Position numbers and translations under genes: made by a program. Under the pieces are notes generated by a model. That model was not told the DNA's origin, searched no databases, and saw only the letters and a program-made list of their open reading frames with translations. Below, in pieces: positions 1 through 7,783 of a stretch of DNA of 63,562 nt. The stretch spans positions 1 to 63,562 of the forward strand of contig JAEZTL010000010.1 of assembly GCA_023421395.1 (NCBI GenBank), given 5' to 3'. The stretch is from Bacillota bacterium (GTDB lineage: Bacteria > Bacillota > Clostridia > Christensenellales > Aristaeellaceae). Each line of letters starts with the position of its first letter. The stretch's first letter is position 1.

Positions 1-192
1 ACCTCCAACAAGGCCTTCTCCCAGTGGAACGAAGTCTTCGCCGACGTCACCATCGCCTCCGCAATCCTCGACCGCGTTCTGCACCACTGCACCGTCGTCA
101 ACATCAAGGGCGAGAGCTACCGCCTGAAGGAAAGGAAGGAATTCATGAAACAAAAACAGCACATCGTCAATGCGCTGTTCGAACCTTCGTAA
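1..192 (+). CDS. istB: IstB-like ATP-binding helper protein of IS21 transposition, C-terminal fragment
   Basis: This is the last 63 codons of an IstB-type protein, cut by the start of the window and ending with TAA at 190-192. The text SNKAFSQWNEVFAD, then SAILDRVLHHC and a closing KGESYRLKE resemble the C-terminus of IstB, the AAA+ ATPase that assists the IS21 transposase IstA. The Walker motifs would lie upstream and cannot be checked. The gene belongs to the insertion whose end lies at 275. Whether the element is intact and active cannot be told from here. Confidence 0.85.
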   Translation, partial: TSNKAFSQWNEVFADVTIASAILDRVLHHCTVVNIKGESYRLKERKEFMKQKQHIVNALFEPS

Positions 193-275
193 GCCGTTTT
201 CCCCTCGAATGTAACCTTGGCTGCCTGTACCCTGGCCGCCATTTACTTACACTTTTTCACCGCCATTTTCCGACA
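1..275 (+). mobile_element. Right end of an IS21-family insertion sequence
   Basis: The first 275 bases hold the 3' end of an istB-like gene followed by about 83 bases of non-coding end. Read on the minus strand the element starts TGTCGGAAAATGGCGG at position 275, and AAATGGCGG recurs about 18 bases further in, the repeated-motif end structure known from IS21 elements. The flanking glycosyltransferase reading frame breaks off at the same point, so the boundary is set by two independent observations. The left end and target-site duplication are outside the window. Confidence 0.8.
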
Positions 276-1129
276 TTTTCAGAACGCTATTGACAAACTC
301 TTGCGGTCGGTGAAGTGACATGCTGCTGAACGACACTACAATGGGCCTGGCCCCTTCCGCCAGGAACGCCTCAATTTGCGGGTCAAGCTCCCGGTTCTCT
401 ATGCCAAGGTAGAAGAACCCAGGCAGGTAGACATGACCATTCCAACTCTTTACATCCTCGAAAAGAACTGGACTCACCGGACAAATGATTGGGATCGGTC
501 GACCATCGATATCATATGCGTAGATACCCGCCTTCCTTGTAGGTAGCCCAGTGTTTTACTCCGAAAATCGTTGATCTCCTTCAAACTGGACAAGTCCGCC
601 TTGCCCATCATGGAATAGGAAAGCCGGTTGAGTGCCGTACCCCAATTAGCCGTCGGTGCAATGGCCATATTGGAAACTCGCTAACAGGATAGGTAATTGG
701 AACTGGAGGTACGCTGATACATGGGATGTTCAATGCTTTTGCCATGTCGGGTGAGGCCAACGCCTTGGGGTGGTAGAGGATCACGTCTGCGCCTTGCGCG
801 CCAGCCCAGAAGTCATCCAAGCTCTTCCGGAACGCAGGATTGACCACTTCCTTGGCATATCGCATCGCGCGGAGTGGATGGCGTATCCCGCCGTCCATTA
901 CCTGCCGACATTCCTCCGTGTTCAGTCGTGCCATCAGGTCGGAAGCCACCTGGTGAAAGACAACGCCGTTATCTTCAACCAATTGACGGAAGCTACCACC
1001 CGTACAGATCACCGCACTATGGCCCATCTTTATCAGTCGGACTGCCAGCGCAACATAAGGCTGCACATCGCCTCTCGTGCCAAGCGTCTGTATGCATATG
1101 CGCATCAAATTCACCCCGGTTCTGAACAT
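276..1129 (-). pseudogene. UDP-glycosyltransferase (GT1/GT28-like), frameshifted and cut by the IS21 element
   Basis: The N-terminal part (MRICIQTLGTRGDVQPYVAL) is the classic start of a GT-B glycosyltransferase of the macrolide/sterol UGT type, and the middle and start of the C-terminal domain follow (IVVSFSSMSLHRPQEF). The protein is spread over three frames: a shift near 668 joins ...VSEFP to MAIAPTANWG, and a second near 540 joins the LGYLQ part to KAGIYAYDIDGRPIP. The reading frame then runs into the IS21 end at 275, so most of the donor-binding domain is missing. The start could be ATG 1129 or, matching the family better, ATG 1105. The gene is non-functional; its original sugar donor and acceptor cannot be inferred. 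Confidence 0.85.
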
Positions 1130-1302
1130 ATCTCCTGCATGTGAACATCATATCCAAAGCAACAATGAATGTCAATGAATCCTGGTGCTAGGAAAACACA
1201 GTCTAGCTTGTGCTGCACCCGAATCATCGTAATCAAGGCTTTCAGACACATCTCACATTGCAGCATCTTCTCCTGATCCCAAGACGGTTGGGACATGCTC
1301 AA
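1111..1302 (-). other. Short open frame upstream of the glycosyltransferase pseudogene, possible gene remnant
   Basis: A 63-codon frame opening with TTG and containing MSQPSWDQEKML and VQHKLDCVFLAPG overlaps the start of the glycosyltransferase pseudogene by 19 bases. It has a coding-like composition, but no convincing ribosome binding site and no family I recognise. It may be the tail of a regulator that accompanied the glycosyltransferase. The remaining 1303-1390 stretch shows nothing. Confidence 0.2.
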
Positions 1303-1390
1303 ATTGGGAGGGAAGAAGCCCTCTGGGAGCTTAGCATCAGAAAGCCACCATTGCGGTCAAATAGAGCATTGTGATTTTTGGCCAAAATTT

Positions 1391-1444
1391 CCGCCGCAAT
1401 ATCCGCACAGCGGATGTTGCGGCGGCTCTGCATCGAGGATGCAG
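1391..1444. repeat. Two adjacent strong hairpins ahead of the tRNA-Val promoter
   Basis: At 1391-1425 CCGCCGCAATATCCGC and GCGGATGTTGCGGCGG form a 16-pair stem (one wobble) around a 3-base loop. Three bases later CTGCATC/GATGCAG forms a second 7-pair stem (1428-1444). No T-run follows, so these are not ordinary terminators. They might be an old mobile-element end or a processed structure. Confidence 0.6.
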
Positions 1445-1491
1445 ATTCCGCCTATATCCGTGCACATTTCCGGATTTTTTATTTAGGAGGG

Positions 1492-1520
1492 TTGACAAGC
1501 CTCGTCCATTATGGTATTAT
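1492..1520 (+). promoter_or_regulatory. Sigma-A promoter for tRNA-Val
   Basis: TTGACA at 1492-1497 and TATTAT at 1515-1520 are separated by 17 bases. The tRNA begins 82 bases downstream and is the only gene before the terminator, so it is transcribed alone with a short leader to be removed by processing. Confidence 0.8.
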
Positions 1521-1602
1521 ATGTTGCGTCGCCCAAACGACAACCCACCCTCGGCCCGAATGTGACGGGCTACCGCAAGAGGGACCCCGGAAAACCGACT
1601 AT

Positions 1603-1678
1603 GGTCTGTTGGCTCAGTTGGTAGAGCACATCGTTCACATCGATGGGGTCACTGGTTCGAGTCCAGTACAGACCACCA
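1603..1678 (+). tRNA. tRNA-Val (anticodon CAC)
   Basis: The acceptor arms GGTCTGT (1603-1609) and ACAGACC (1668-1674) pair fully, followed by discriminator A and an encoded CCA. The D-arm reads GCTCAGTTGGTAGAGC. The anticodon stem CATCG/CGATG encloses the loop TTCACAT, giving anticodon CAC, which reads GUG valine codons. The T-arm contains GGTTCGAGTCC. All cloverleaf parts have normal lengths (76 nt with CCA). Confidence 0.95.
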
Positions 1679-1706
1679 AAAAACCGCCCAGAACGGGCGG
1701 TTTTTT
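1679..1706 (+). terminator. Intrinsic terminator of the tRNA-Val unit
   Basis: ACCGCCC and GGGCGGT form a GC-rich stem around a short loop and are followed by a run of six T residues, directly after the CCA end of the tRNA. Confidence 0.9.
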
Positions 1707-1899
1707 ATTGCTAGGAAGTACAGAAACTCCACGTCATATGTCTCTTTGAAGAAGATGATAGGACGCTCTTTTTGCACCTCGGCAATCGTATTTTTCTCAA
1801 GGTCTATCAGTAAACCATCAAAACCGGCAGTAGGATTCCGCTTACTAAGCGTTAGAAGTGAAAGAGCTTGAGACGCAAGCCCGTCAAGGGTAAATGAAA

Positions 1900-2239
1900 C
1901 GGCTGCGCCGCCCTTGACCGCCACGCCGCCGAGCAGTACAATGCGGTCAAGCGGAGCAAGGGAGATCCTTCTCCAGATGGGCATTCCCAATATTCGGTTT
2001 GCTGCAATAATGGGCGACAGGTCACTTCTGGGTGAACGCACCGGCTCATGTACCCGTCCAGATATGGCTCAAAAAGCACCCGCAGGTCGTATCCAGGACG
2101 CCCTCTCCACGTGGGTTTTGCTCGCGCAAAATCGTGATACCCGTCCATCTGCGAACGAGTTGATCACCCGCGCCGGGTGGTTCTCCGATATCAACTCGTC
2201 CAGACTCAGCGGATGTATCTCCGCTGCGCACTCCAACAT
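1900..2239 (-). pseudogene. IS1182-like transposase, N-terminal remnant with frameshifts
   Basis: Three frames joined end to end read as the N-terminus of an IS1182-family transposase: SLDELISENHPARVINSF, then YHDFARAKPTWRGRPGYD with LRVLFEPYLDGYM, then RSPRSDLSPIIAANRIL. Frame changes fall near 2145 and 2045. The catalytic DDE part is absent. Downstream of about 1900, a frame down to about 1730 (KRNPTAGFDGLLIDLEK) looks protein-like but does not resemble the transposase. It runs into the tRNA gene, and I cannot assign it. The fragment is a dead relic. Confidence 0.5.
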
Positions 2240-2389
2240 TTTCACAATCTTCTGCTGCGCATTGATAGCGCTGCCGACGTTTGTCTCAATAAGCTAGCAT
2301 CAGCAGCCAGATACTCCGGATTAAAAACGATAACACTTTCCCGGGTATTATTGAGACGTTGAATCGTAACATCTTTTGCGTAAAAAGCT

Positions 2390-2418
2390 TTGACAAATTA
2401 TGGAAAACTGGATATAAT
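2390..2418 (+). promoter_or_regulatory. Perfect sigma-A promoter upstream of the YbjN-like gene
   Basis: TTGACA (2390-2395) and TATAAT (2413-2418) match consensus exactly with a 17-base spacer. The next recognisable gene starts at 2671, so either the transcript has a leader of about 245 bases or a small RNA or peptide lies between. The leader contains a good AAGGAGG-like site near 2560 without a start codon at normal distance. Confidence 0.85.
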
Positions 2419-2670
2419 CATTTCGAATCTACAACGCAAATGCGTTTGGTTTATTCGTGGCCGTCTTCTTCGCGCGGAAGAGACATTGGGTTTCGGCTGA
2501 AAAGAATTGCTTTGTGTCATGATGCGGCCTTTCATCTGAATGCATGATCAACCGAAAGGAGGCGTTTTCGCGGAACGTCGGGGATAAGGGCAGCATCAAA
2601 GCCATGGACTCATTTTCTTTATTTCATCGGGATGCGTAGGCTTCAAAAATTGGGAAGGAAGGTATCCATC

Positions 2671-3192
2671 ATGCGCAAGTCGGTGAACCTCACAAGAATG
2701 CTCCTCCTCTCCATTGCATTTATGCTCCTCTTCACAGCGTTTACCACAGCCTGTGCGTATTCCGCGAAACTCAATTCGACCAAGGATTTCATGGAATATA
2801 TGGATGATAAGGATGTCAGGTATACTTTCCTCGGGCAGAGCGAAGACAGCGACTACGAGCGGGTAAAGGTTTCGTACAGCGGCGACAACATGGAGGGTAT
2901 CTCTGTCACATTCATTTTCAATGAGGATGAAGAAGATGCCGCCGCCCGCTGCTGGAATATTGCGACTGTTTCGCAAGAAAACCTAAGCGAGGCGTACGAA
3001 CTGATCAACCAGAAGAATTTGGACTACCGTTGGGTGAAGTTCGCGCTTGACACAAGAGACAACACCATCCAGGCAGAAGTCGACATTGCCTTTCGCGCCC
3101 GAGACGTAGGCCCCATTTGTTTTGAGATTCTGTCTCATATTGTGTCGATCGTTGACGATTGTTACCCTGATTTTAAAAAACTTGAGGGATGA
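2671..3192 (+). CDS. YbjN-domain secreted or lipid-anchored protein
   Basis: The 173-residue product has an N-terminal hydrophobic signal (LLLSIAFMLLFTAFTTAC) ending in a weak lipobox, so it is probably a lipoprotein or secreted. The rest resembles YbjN-type domains, related in fold to type III secretion chaperones: strands with VSVTFIF-like text (ISVTFIFNEDEED), a helix around EAYELINQKN, then YRWVKFALD and a closing acidic-aromatic segment. The start at 2671 is chosen because GGAAGG lies 8 bases upstream and the signal begins immediately. The gene stands alone between a strong promoter and a terminator. Its biochemical role is unknown; the family is described only by fold. Confidence 0.65.
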   Translation: MRKSVNLTRMLLLSIAFMLLFTAFTTACAYSAKLNSTKDFMEYMDDKDVRYTFLGQSEDSDYERVKVSYSGDNMEGISVTFIFNEDEEDAAARCWNIATVSQENLSEAYELINQKNLDYRWVKFALDTRDNTIQAEVDIAFRARDVGPICFEILSHIVSIVDDCYPDFKKLEG

Positions 3193-3440
3193 TCTCGCGT
3201 TGCCGGCTTTCGGTTTATAGCCGGGCGCCGGATTCTTTTTGCGCATTCCTCGAGTGCTTGATCGGGCGTATCAGCATAGGTTATACGGATTCTCTGAGAT
3301 TCCAGATCTGTGGAGACAGGAATTATTCTCCGTTTAATCGGCATGGTACCCGGGGTGAGGGGGGTTCTGCCGCGAGCACCCTGCAGAGCGCGTCGATGCA
3401 TCGAGGGCGCGCGGATGCGAACCCGGCACAGACACCGGCG
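3193..3440. other. Non-coding stretch between the YbjN-like gene and its terminator
   Basis: No coding frame with a ribosome binding site was found. CCGGC/GCCGG (about 3203-3225) could form a weak hairpin directly behind the gene. The rest shows nothing definite. Confidence 0.4.
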
Positions 3441-3480
3441 GCAGTGGACCCGATTGCTTAATCGGGTCCACTGCGCTTTT
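3441..3480 (+). terminator. Strong hairpin terminator
   Basis: A 15-pair perfect stem starting GCAGTGGACCCGATT and closing AATCGGGTCCACTGC around the loop GCTT is followed by GCTTTTC. It separates the YbjN-like gene from the next unit. Confidence 0.8.
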
Positions 3481-3581
3481 CCCAATTGAATATGGACAAA
3501 TGAAGATTTTTCTGCCTGCCGTCAGGCGGTCCGCAGCATCGGGTGAAGACGGACAGAGAGCGCGGCAAGGGGTATTCCATT

Positions 3582-4784
3582 ATGGTAAATCTTGATGAGA
3601 TTCTGGACGATGTCAGAGCAAAATATCACCGCTCGGTCAACCTCAGGCGCCCGACGATCGCCTGGTCGTCTGAGCCCTGGCTTGCTTTCTATGGGAAGTA
3701 CGACCACGATATGAACCATATCACGATCAGCAGCGCGTTGAACGATGGCAGGGTGACGCGCGACATGGTCGCGCTTGTGGTATACCACGAAAGCCTCCAT
3801 CAGGATTTTGCGGACCATGACCGGCGCTTCAATGCAAAGCTCAAGCTGTTTCCTGACTACGACACGCAGGACAAGGTGCTCAAGGCTTTCTGCGATAAGC
3901 GCCAGGCGGAAATGGAATACAGAACGAAATACAACAATTTTCTGCTGGGAAAGTCAAGGGTGATCTATATCGCGCTTCCGTATCGCGAAAATTATCCGGA
4001 GGCATTTGTTTTCTGGGATGAAAAGATCTGTGTTGACTTCAAGGCCGACATTCCGACTGAAGCATGCAGGGATCTGGGCGAATCGCTGGCTATTTTCCTC
4101 GTGGAGAACCAAAAGGCGTACCACATCGTCGCCTGGTGCACACGGGGAGAGATTCTGACCCATGCCCGAAACGTTGAGACAAGCCGGTTCGGAGGGCTTG
4201 ACTTCTCCTACCAGATGATCACGGACTATGACAACTGCTGGGTCGTTCCACTTTCGTGCTGCCTCTATACGATCGACAAGGCGTCCATGCCCATGGATTT
4301 TACCAAGACAAACGTTCATATTTCCGGGGGAATCAACGAAGGCGTTCTGAAGGATGTCGAATTCATGGACACCTATTCCGATGGATTTGAGAAGATCGGC
4401 TTTGACTCCGCGACGATGAACTGTCTGCCCGGCTATGAGGCGCTTTCGATCAGTCAGCTCCATAAGCTGATTCGATCAGAAACTGGTTTTCGAGGCGTTT
4501 GGCTTGCGAACGCGATATGCGAAAAGGAAGACAGCTTTGATGCGGCGTTCAACCGGGCGGATGCGCAGCGGTTCAACCGCCTGCTCACCGCCGCCGCGCG
4601 GGAAATGGAGCGCGCGCATCGCTTGAAGCCATCGGATTTGACGTGCGTGGCGGAGATGCTGAAGCTTTACGCGGTACTTGACTGGGCGGAGAAGGCGCGC
4701 ACGCTGTGGGTTGAGTACCGAAACCTTCTCGATTTGGAGCACGATGAACATTTGCGAAATGCGGTTCGGCATGCTACAGCGTAA
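3582..4784 (+). CDS. Large protein with an HExxH metalloprotease-like motif, function unknown
   Basis: This 400-residue soluble protein has no signal peptide. Near residues 62-80 it reads MVALVVYHESLHQDFADHD. HESLH matches the zincin HExxH pattern, and the histidine six residues on could be a third zinc ligand as in SprT-like and WLM-type proteases. The preceding segment (WLAFYGKYDHDMNHITIS) also fits that fold, with strand and basic loop before the helix. The remaining 300 residues resemble nothing I recognise; the last 100 look helical and repeat-like (REMERAHRLKPSDLTCVAEM). ATG 3582 follows AAGGGG at 9 bases. It could be a protease or a catalytically idle relative. No neighbour suggests a substrate. 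Confidence 0.55.
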   Translation: MVNLDEILDDVRAKYHRSVNLRRPTIAWSSEPWLAFYGKYDHDMNHITISSALNDGRVTRDMVALVVYHESLHQDFADHDRRFNAKLKLFPDYDTQDKVLKAFCDKRQAEMEYRTKYNNFLLGKSRVIYIALPYRENYPEAFVFWDEKICVDFKADIPTEACRDLGESLAIFLVENQKAYHIVAWCTRGEILTHARNVETSRFGGLDFSYQMITDYDNCWVVPLSCCLYTIDKASMPMDFTKTNVHISGGINEGVLKDVEFMDTYSDGFEKIGFDSATMNCLPGYEALSISQLHKLIRSETGFRGVWLANAICEKEDSFDAAFNRADAQRFNRLLTAAAREMERAHRLKPSDLTCVAEMLKLYAVLDWAEKARTLWVEYRNLLDLEHDEHLRNAVRHATA

Positions 4785-4944
4785 TCCGTGCGCGCAAAAG
4801 AAAGTGTGCCTACCGCCCGGCGCCTTTTAGGCGGGAAATGCGCGGAAGGCCGCTCTCCGTTGCGCCGAGGCGCGTAACGCCGCTGGGTTTTGAAATCCAG
4901 GGCCATGTAATGCCAAACGCCCTGCCCTATAAAAGGGCGGAGCA

Positions 4945-4980
4945 AAACGCAGAATCGAAAGCGCTTTCGGTTCTGCGTTT
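4945..4980. repeat. 36-base near-perfect palindrome
   Basis: AAACGCAGAA at the left end is mirrored by TTCTGCGTTT at the right, and the centre CGAAAGCGCTTTCG is itself palindromic, so the whole unit pairs without a real loop (one T:G). It lies in the roughly 300-base space between two convergent genes (4784 + and 5081 -) and could be a bidirectional terminator, but the T-run is only three bases. The rest of 4785-5080 shows only a weak GCCCGGCG... hairpin near 4817. Confidence 0.7.
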
Positions 4981-5080
4981 CATGGGAAGAACCGCCGTGC
5001 AACCGGATGGCTGTGCGCAGATAACCAAATGCCTATTCGCCTTGGCATGCGCCGGCACGGAACCGTATGGGCGAAAGCGA

Positions 5081-7066
5081 TCATTTCTTTTTGGCCTTCG
5101 CCCACTTGTTGCTGTATTTTCGCTTTGGCTGCCTTGAGGGGCCCTGGGATGCGGCGCTTCCAACGTTTGCATGGCTTTTTCCAGACGCACGGCTGGGCGC
5201 TTTGACGCCGCCTCTGCCTGCGCCGGACGCCGGTCTGTCAGATCGCGCCGCTTCCGGCCTTGCGGAGGGTTTTTCGGACGGACGAATCAGGCAGCCCTTG
5301 CCGTAGCCGATCAGGTCCTCCCGACCGCAGCTTTTAAGGGCCTCCGTCACCAGATGACGGTTTCTGGGCGATCGAAACTGCAGAAGGGCGCGCTGCATGG
5401 CCTTTTCATGGAGCGAACGCGGCACGAAGACGCGCTTCATGGTGCGGGGATCAAGCCCCGTATAAAACATACAGGTGCTGAGCGTACCAGGGGTGGGATA
5501 AAAATCCTGCACCTGCTCCGGCTGATGGCCCGTATCCCTGAGGTACAGCGCCAATTCCACCGCGGCGGCGAGATCGCTGCCGGGGTGGCTGCTCATCAGA
5601 TAGGGAACCAGGTATTGCTTGAGGCCCAGCTGATTGTTGACAGCTTCGTACTTTTTCACAAAGGCGTCGTACACGTCGCAGCCGGGTTTGCCCATCAGCG
5701 CCAAAACTCCGGGGGAGACGTGCTCAGGCGCCACCTTCAGCTGTCCGCTGACGTGGTGTTGGCACAACTCCTTCAGGAAGGGGCTGTTCCGGTCCAGCAG
5801 CAGATAATCGTATCGGAGACCGGAGCGGATGAACACCTTCTTCACACCGGGCAGCGCCCGGATTCTGCGCAGGATGGTGAGAAGTTCCGCATGGTCCGGT
5901 ATCAGGCGTTCGCAGGGCTTGGGGTACAGGCATTGACGGTCCTTGCAGGCTCCAAGCGTACATTGCTTTTTGCATGCGGGGCGGCGGAAGTTGGCGGTAG
6001 GTCCGCCCACGTCATGAATATAGCCCTTGAACCCGGGAAGCCGCGTGAGCGTTTCCGCCTCCCGGACGATGGAATCCGGGCTGCGGGACTGCACGATCCG
6101 CCCCTGATGGAACGTGAGCGCGCAGAAGCTGCACCCGCCAAAGCAGCCGCGGGTGGCGGAGATGGAGAAAGCAACCTCTTCCAGCGCCGGTACGCCGCCC
6201 AGCGCGTCGTAATCCGGATGGGCGAGGCGGGTGTAGTTCAACTGGTACGCTTGGTCCAGTTCTTCGCGGCTCAGCGGGAAACAGGGCGGCGTTTGAACAA
6301 GAAAGCGCCCCTTGTCCTGCTCCTGGCAAAGGGGTTTGCCGCGGTATGGATCCTGCTCGTCGTATTGGCGCATGAATGCCCTGGCGTAGGCGGACTTATC
6401 CGACGCGACCTCGCGGTGAGAGGGGATTTCCTCCACGCCCTCTGGTTTCTCCTTTTGAAGATAGCAGATGCCGCGCATCGCGCGAAGCGCCTCCCGCGGC
6501 GCGCCGTCTTTCAGCCAGGCGGCGCATTCGAGGATGGATTTTTCGCCCATGCCGTATAGGAGCAGCGTGGCGCCGCTGTCCACGAGTATGGAGTGGCGCA
6601 CCTTGTCCTCCCAGTAGTCGTAGTGCGAGAAACGCCTCAGCGAAGCCTCCACACCGCCGATCAGGATGGGTACGTTGGGGTAAGCCTGCCGGATCCGGTT
6701 GCTGTAGACGATGGTCGCCCGGTCCGGGCGCAGCCCTGCCCGCCCGCCGGGGGCGTACACGTCCTCGCTCCTTCGCTTTTTTGCGGCGGTGTAGTGGTTG
6801 ACCATGCTGTCGATGACGCCCGCCGTCACCAGAAAACCCAGGCGGGGCTTCCCAAAGCGCCGGAAGGCGGATTCGTCCTGGTAGGGCGGAAGGCACAGCA
6901 TGGCGACCCGATATCCCGCGCTTTCCAGCACGCGGCCGATGATGGCGTGGCCAAAGGAGGGGTGGTCCACATAGGCGTCGCCGCATACGTAGACAAAATC
7001 CGGCGCGTCCCATCCCCTTGCGCGCATGTCTTCCGGCGTCACCGGCAAAAAATCGTCCCGCTTCAT
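5081..7066 (-). CDS. ygiQ: YgiQ family radical SAM protein
   Basis: This 661-residue protein has the YgiQ N-terminal half (residues 1-290; VYVCGDAYVDHPSFGH, then IGGVEASLRRFSHYDYW) and a radical SAM core whose cluster motif is C308-x3-C312-x2-C315 (ATRGCFGGCSFC). A further cysteine-rich stretch follows (CKKQCTLGACKDRQC), as in other family members. YgiQ proteins are widespread but their reaction is unproven. The last 80 residues are a low-complexity Lys/Arg/Ser-rich tail. The start at 7066 has AAAGGA 5 bases upstream. The gene stands alone on the minus strand behind a consensus promoter. Confidence 0.9.
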   Translation of the reverse strand: MKRDDFLPVTPEDMRARGWDAPDFVYVCGDAYVDHPSFGHAIIGRVLESAGYRVAMLCLPPYQDESAFRRFGKPRLGFLVTAGVIDSMVNHYTAAKKRRSEDVYAPGGRAGLRPDRATIVYSNRIRQAYPNVPILIGGVEASLRRFSHYDYWEDKVRHSILVDSGATLLLYGMGEKSILECAAWLKDGAPREALRAMRGICYLQKEKPEGVEEIPSHREVASDKSAYARAFMRQYDEQDPYRGKPLCQEQDKGRFLVQTPPCFPLSREELDQAYQLNYTRLAHPDYDALGGVPALEEVAFSISATRGCFGGCSFCALTFHQGRIVQSRSPDSIVREAETLTRLPGFKGYIHDVGGPTANFRRPACKKQCTLGACKDRQCLYPKPCERLIPDHAELLTILRRIRALPGVKKVFIRSGLRYDYLLLDRNSPFLKELCQHHVSGQLKVAPEHVSPGVLALMGKPGCDVYDAFVKKYEAVNNQLGLKQYLVPYLMSSHPGSDLAAAVELALYLRDTGHQPEQVQDFYPTPGTLSTCMFYTGLDPRTMKRVFVPRSLHEKAMQRALLQFRSPRNRHLVTEALKSCGREDLIGYGKGCLIRPSEKPSARPEAARSDRPASGAGRGGVKAPSRASGKSHANVGSAASQGPSRQPKRKYSNKWAKAKKK

Positions 7067-7120
7067 GGAGTCCTTTCAAAGATCGCTGAAAACAAAGTAA
7101 GCGCGTCGCGCGCCCTGCCC

Positions 7121-7150
7121 ATTATAGAGTAAGGCGGAGGGTAGTGTCAA
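7121..7150 (-). promoter_or_regulatory. Sigma-A promoter for ygiQ
   Basis: On the minus strand TTGACA (7150-7145) and TATAAT (7126-7121) match consensus with an 18-base spacer, about 55 bases upstream of the ygiQ start. Confidence 0.85.
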
Positions 7151-7175
7151 GACGGATCGAAGAGGGAAGGGCGTG

Positions 7176-7547
7176 CTACCTCCGCCAGAAGGTTTGGCAG
7201 GAGGCCTTGTCCAGCATGTTAAACTCAATCATCCGTCCCAGAAGGCCGAAGTCGACCGGGTTGTCCCAGGCAAAACGCGCCAGTTCCTTGGTATGGTCGA
7301 GGCCGGCTTTATCCATCTCGGCCTCAAAGCGCATGATTCCAGCCCGCTCCGGGGCGACGGCCATATGGCGCTTTGACGCGCTGAATCCGACGATGAAGGT
7401 ACCGTGGTCGGTAAACATCGGCTGATTCCAGGCGATCCTGGGCGACAGCGCAGGGTATTTCTCGGCCACCCAGCCCAGCACCTCTTCCATGCGCGCGCGA
7501 TGCGAGGGATCTTCGACGTGCGTCAGGTATTCCTGAAAAATTTCCAT
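7176..7547 (-). CDS. DUF1801 / YdhG-like protein (iron chaperone family)
   Basis: The 123-residue product reads as a DUF1801 domain from end to end: an N-terminal helix (EIFQEYLTHVED), the conserved IAWNQPMFTDHGTFIVGF strand pair, then SKRHMAVAPE and a C-terminal helix. Family members include Bacillus YdhG, annotated as a frataxin-like intracellular iron chaperone; that role is inferred for this protein. The start is fixed by GGGAGG 7 bases upstream of ATG 7547. A longer frame continues upstream but has no ribosome binding site. Confidence 0.85.
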   Translation of the reverse strand: MEIFQEYLTHVEDPSHRARMEEVLGWVAEKYPALSPRIAWNQPMFTDHGTFIVGFSASKRHMAVAPERAGIMRFEAEMDKAGLDHTKELARFAWDNPVDFGLLGRMIEFNMLDKASCQTFWRR

Positions 7548-7677
7548 GCAGCAGCCTCCCTGAAGGTGATGCCTGTATTTACAGCTGATTGAGCGCGATG
7601 AAACGCTTTTGTTTGCGTTTGCGAAGGCTTTTCGCGGAATTCTTGGGCGCGAGCCAGCCGGGACGGGGCGAAGCAGC

Positions 7678-7706
7678 TTGTTTCCTTTACGCGGCTGGTT
7701 TATACT
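7678..7706 (+). promoter_or_regulatory. Promoter for the DUF815-ABC-F-GNAT-ThrE series
   Basis: TTGTTT (7678-7683), a 17-base spacer and TATACT (7701-7706), 77 bases ahead of the DUF815 gene. Confidence 0.6.
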
Positions 7707-7783
7707 GGTGTAGCCGGTCGCGGCAATCGGCGCGCCTTGGTTGCGTGTACCGGTGCCGCGAGTGTGGCGGAAGGGAACGGAAA

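Noticed and set aside
5171..6559. Long plus-strand open frame (462 codons) opposite ygiQ
   Set aside because: It is antisense to a well-supported radical SAM gene, has no ribosome binding site, and its Gly/Arg/His-rich text matches GC-driven absence of stops.
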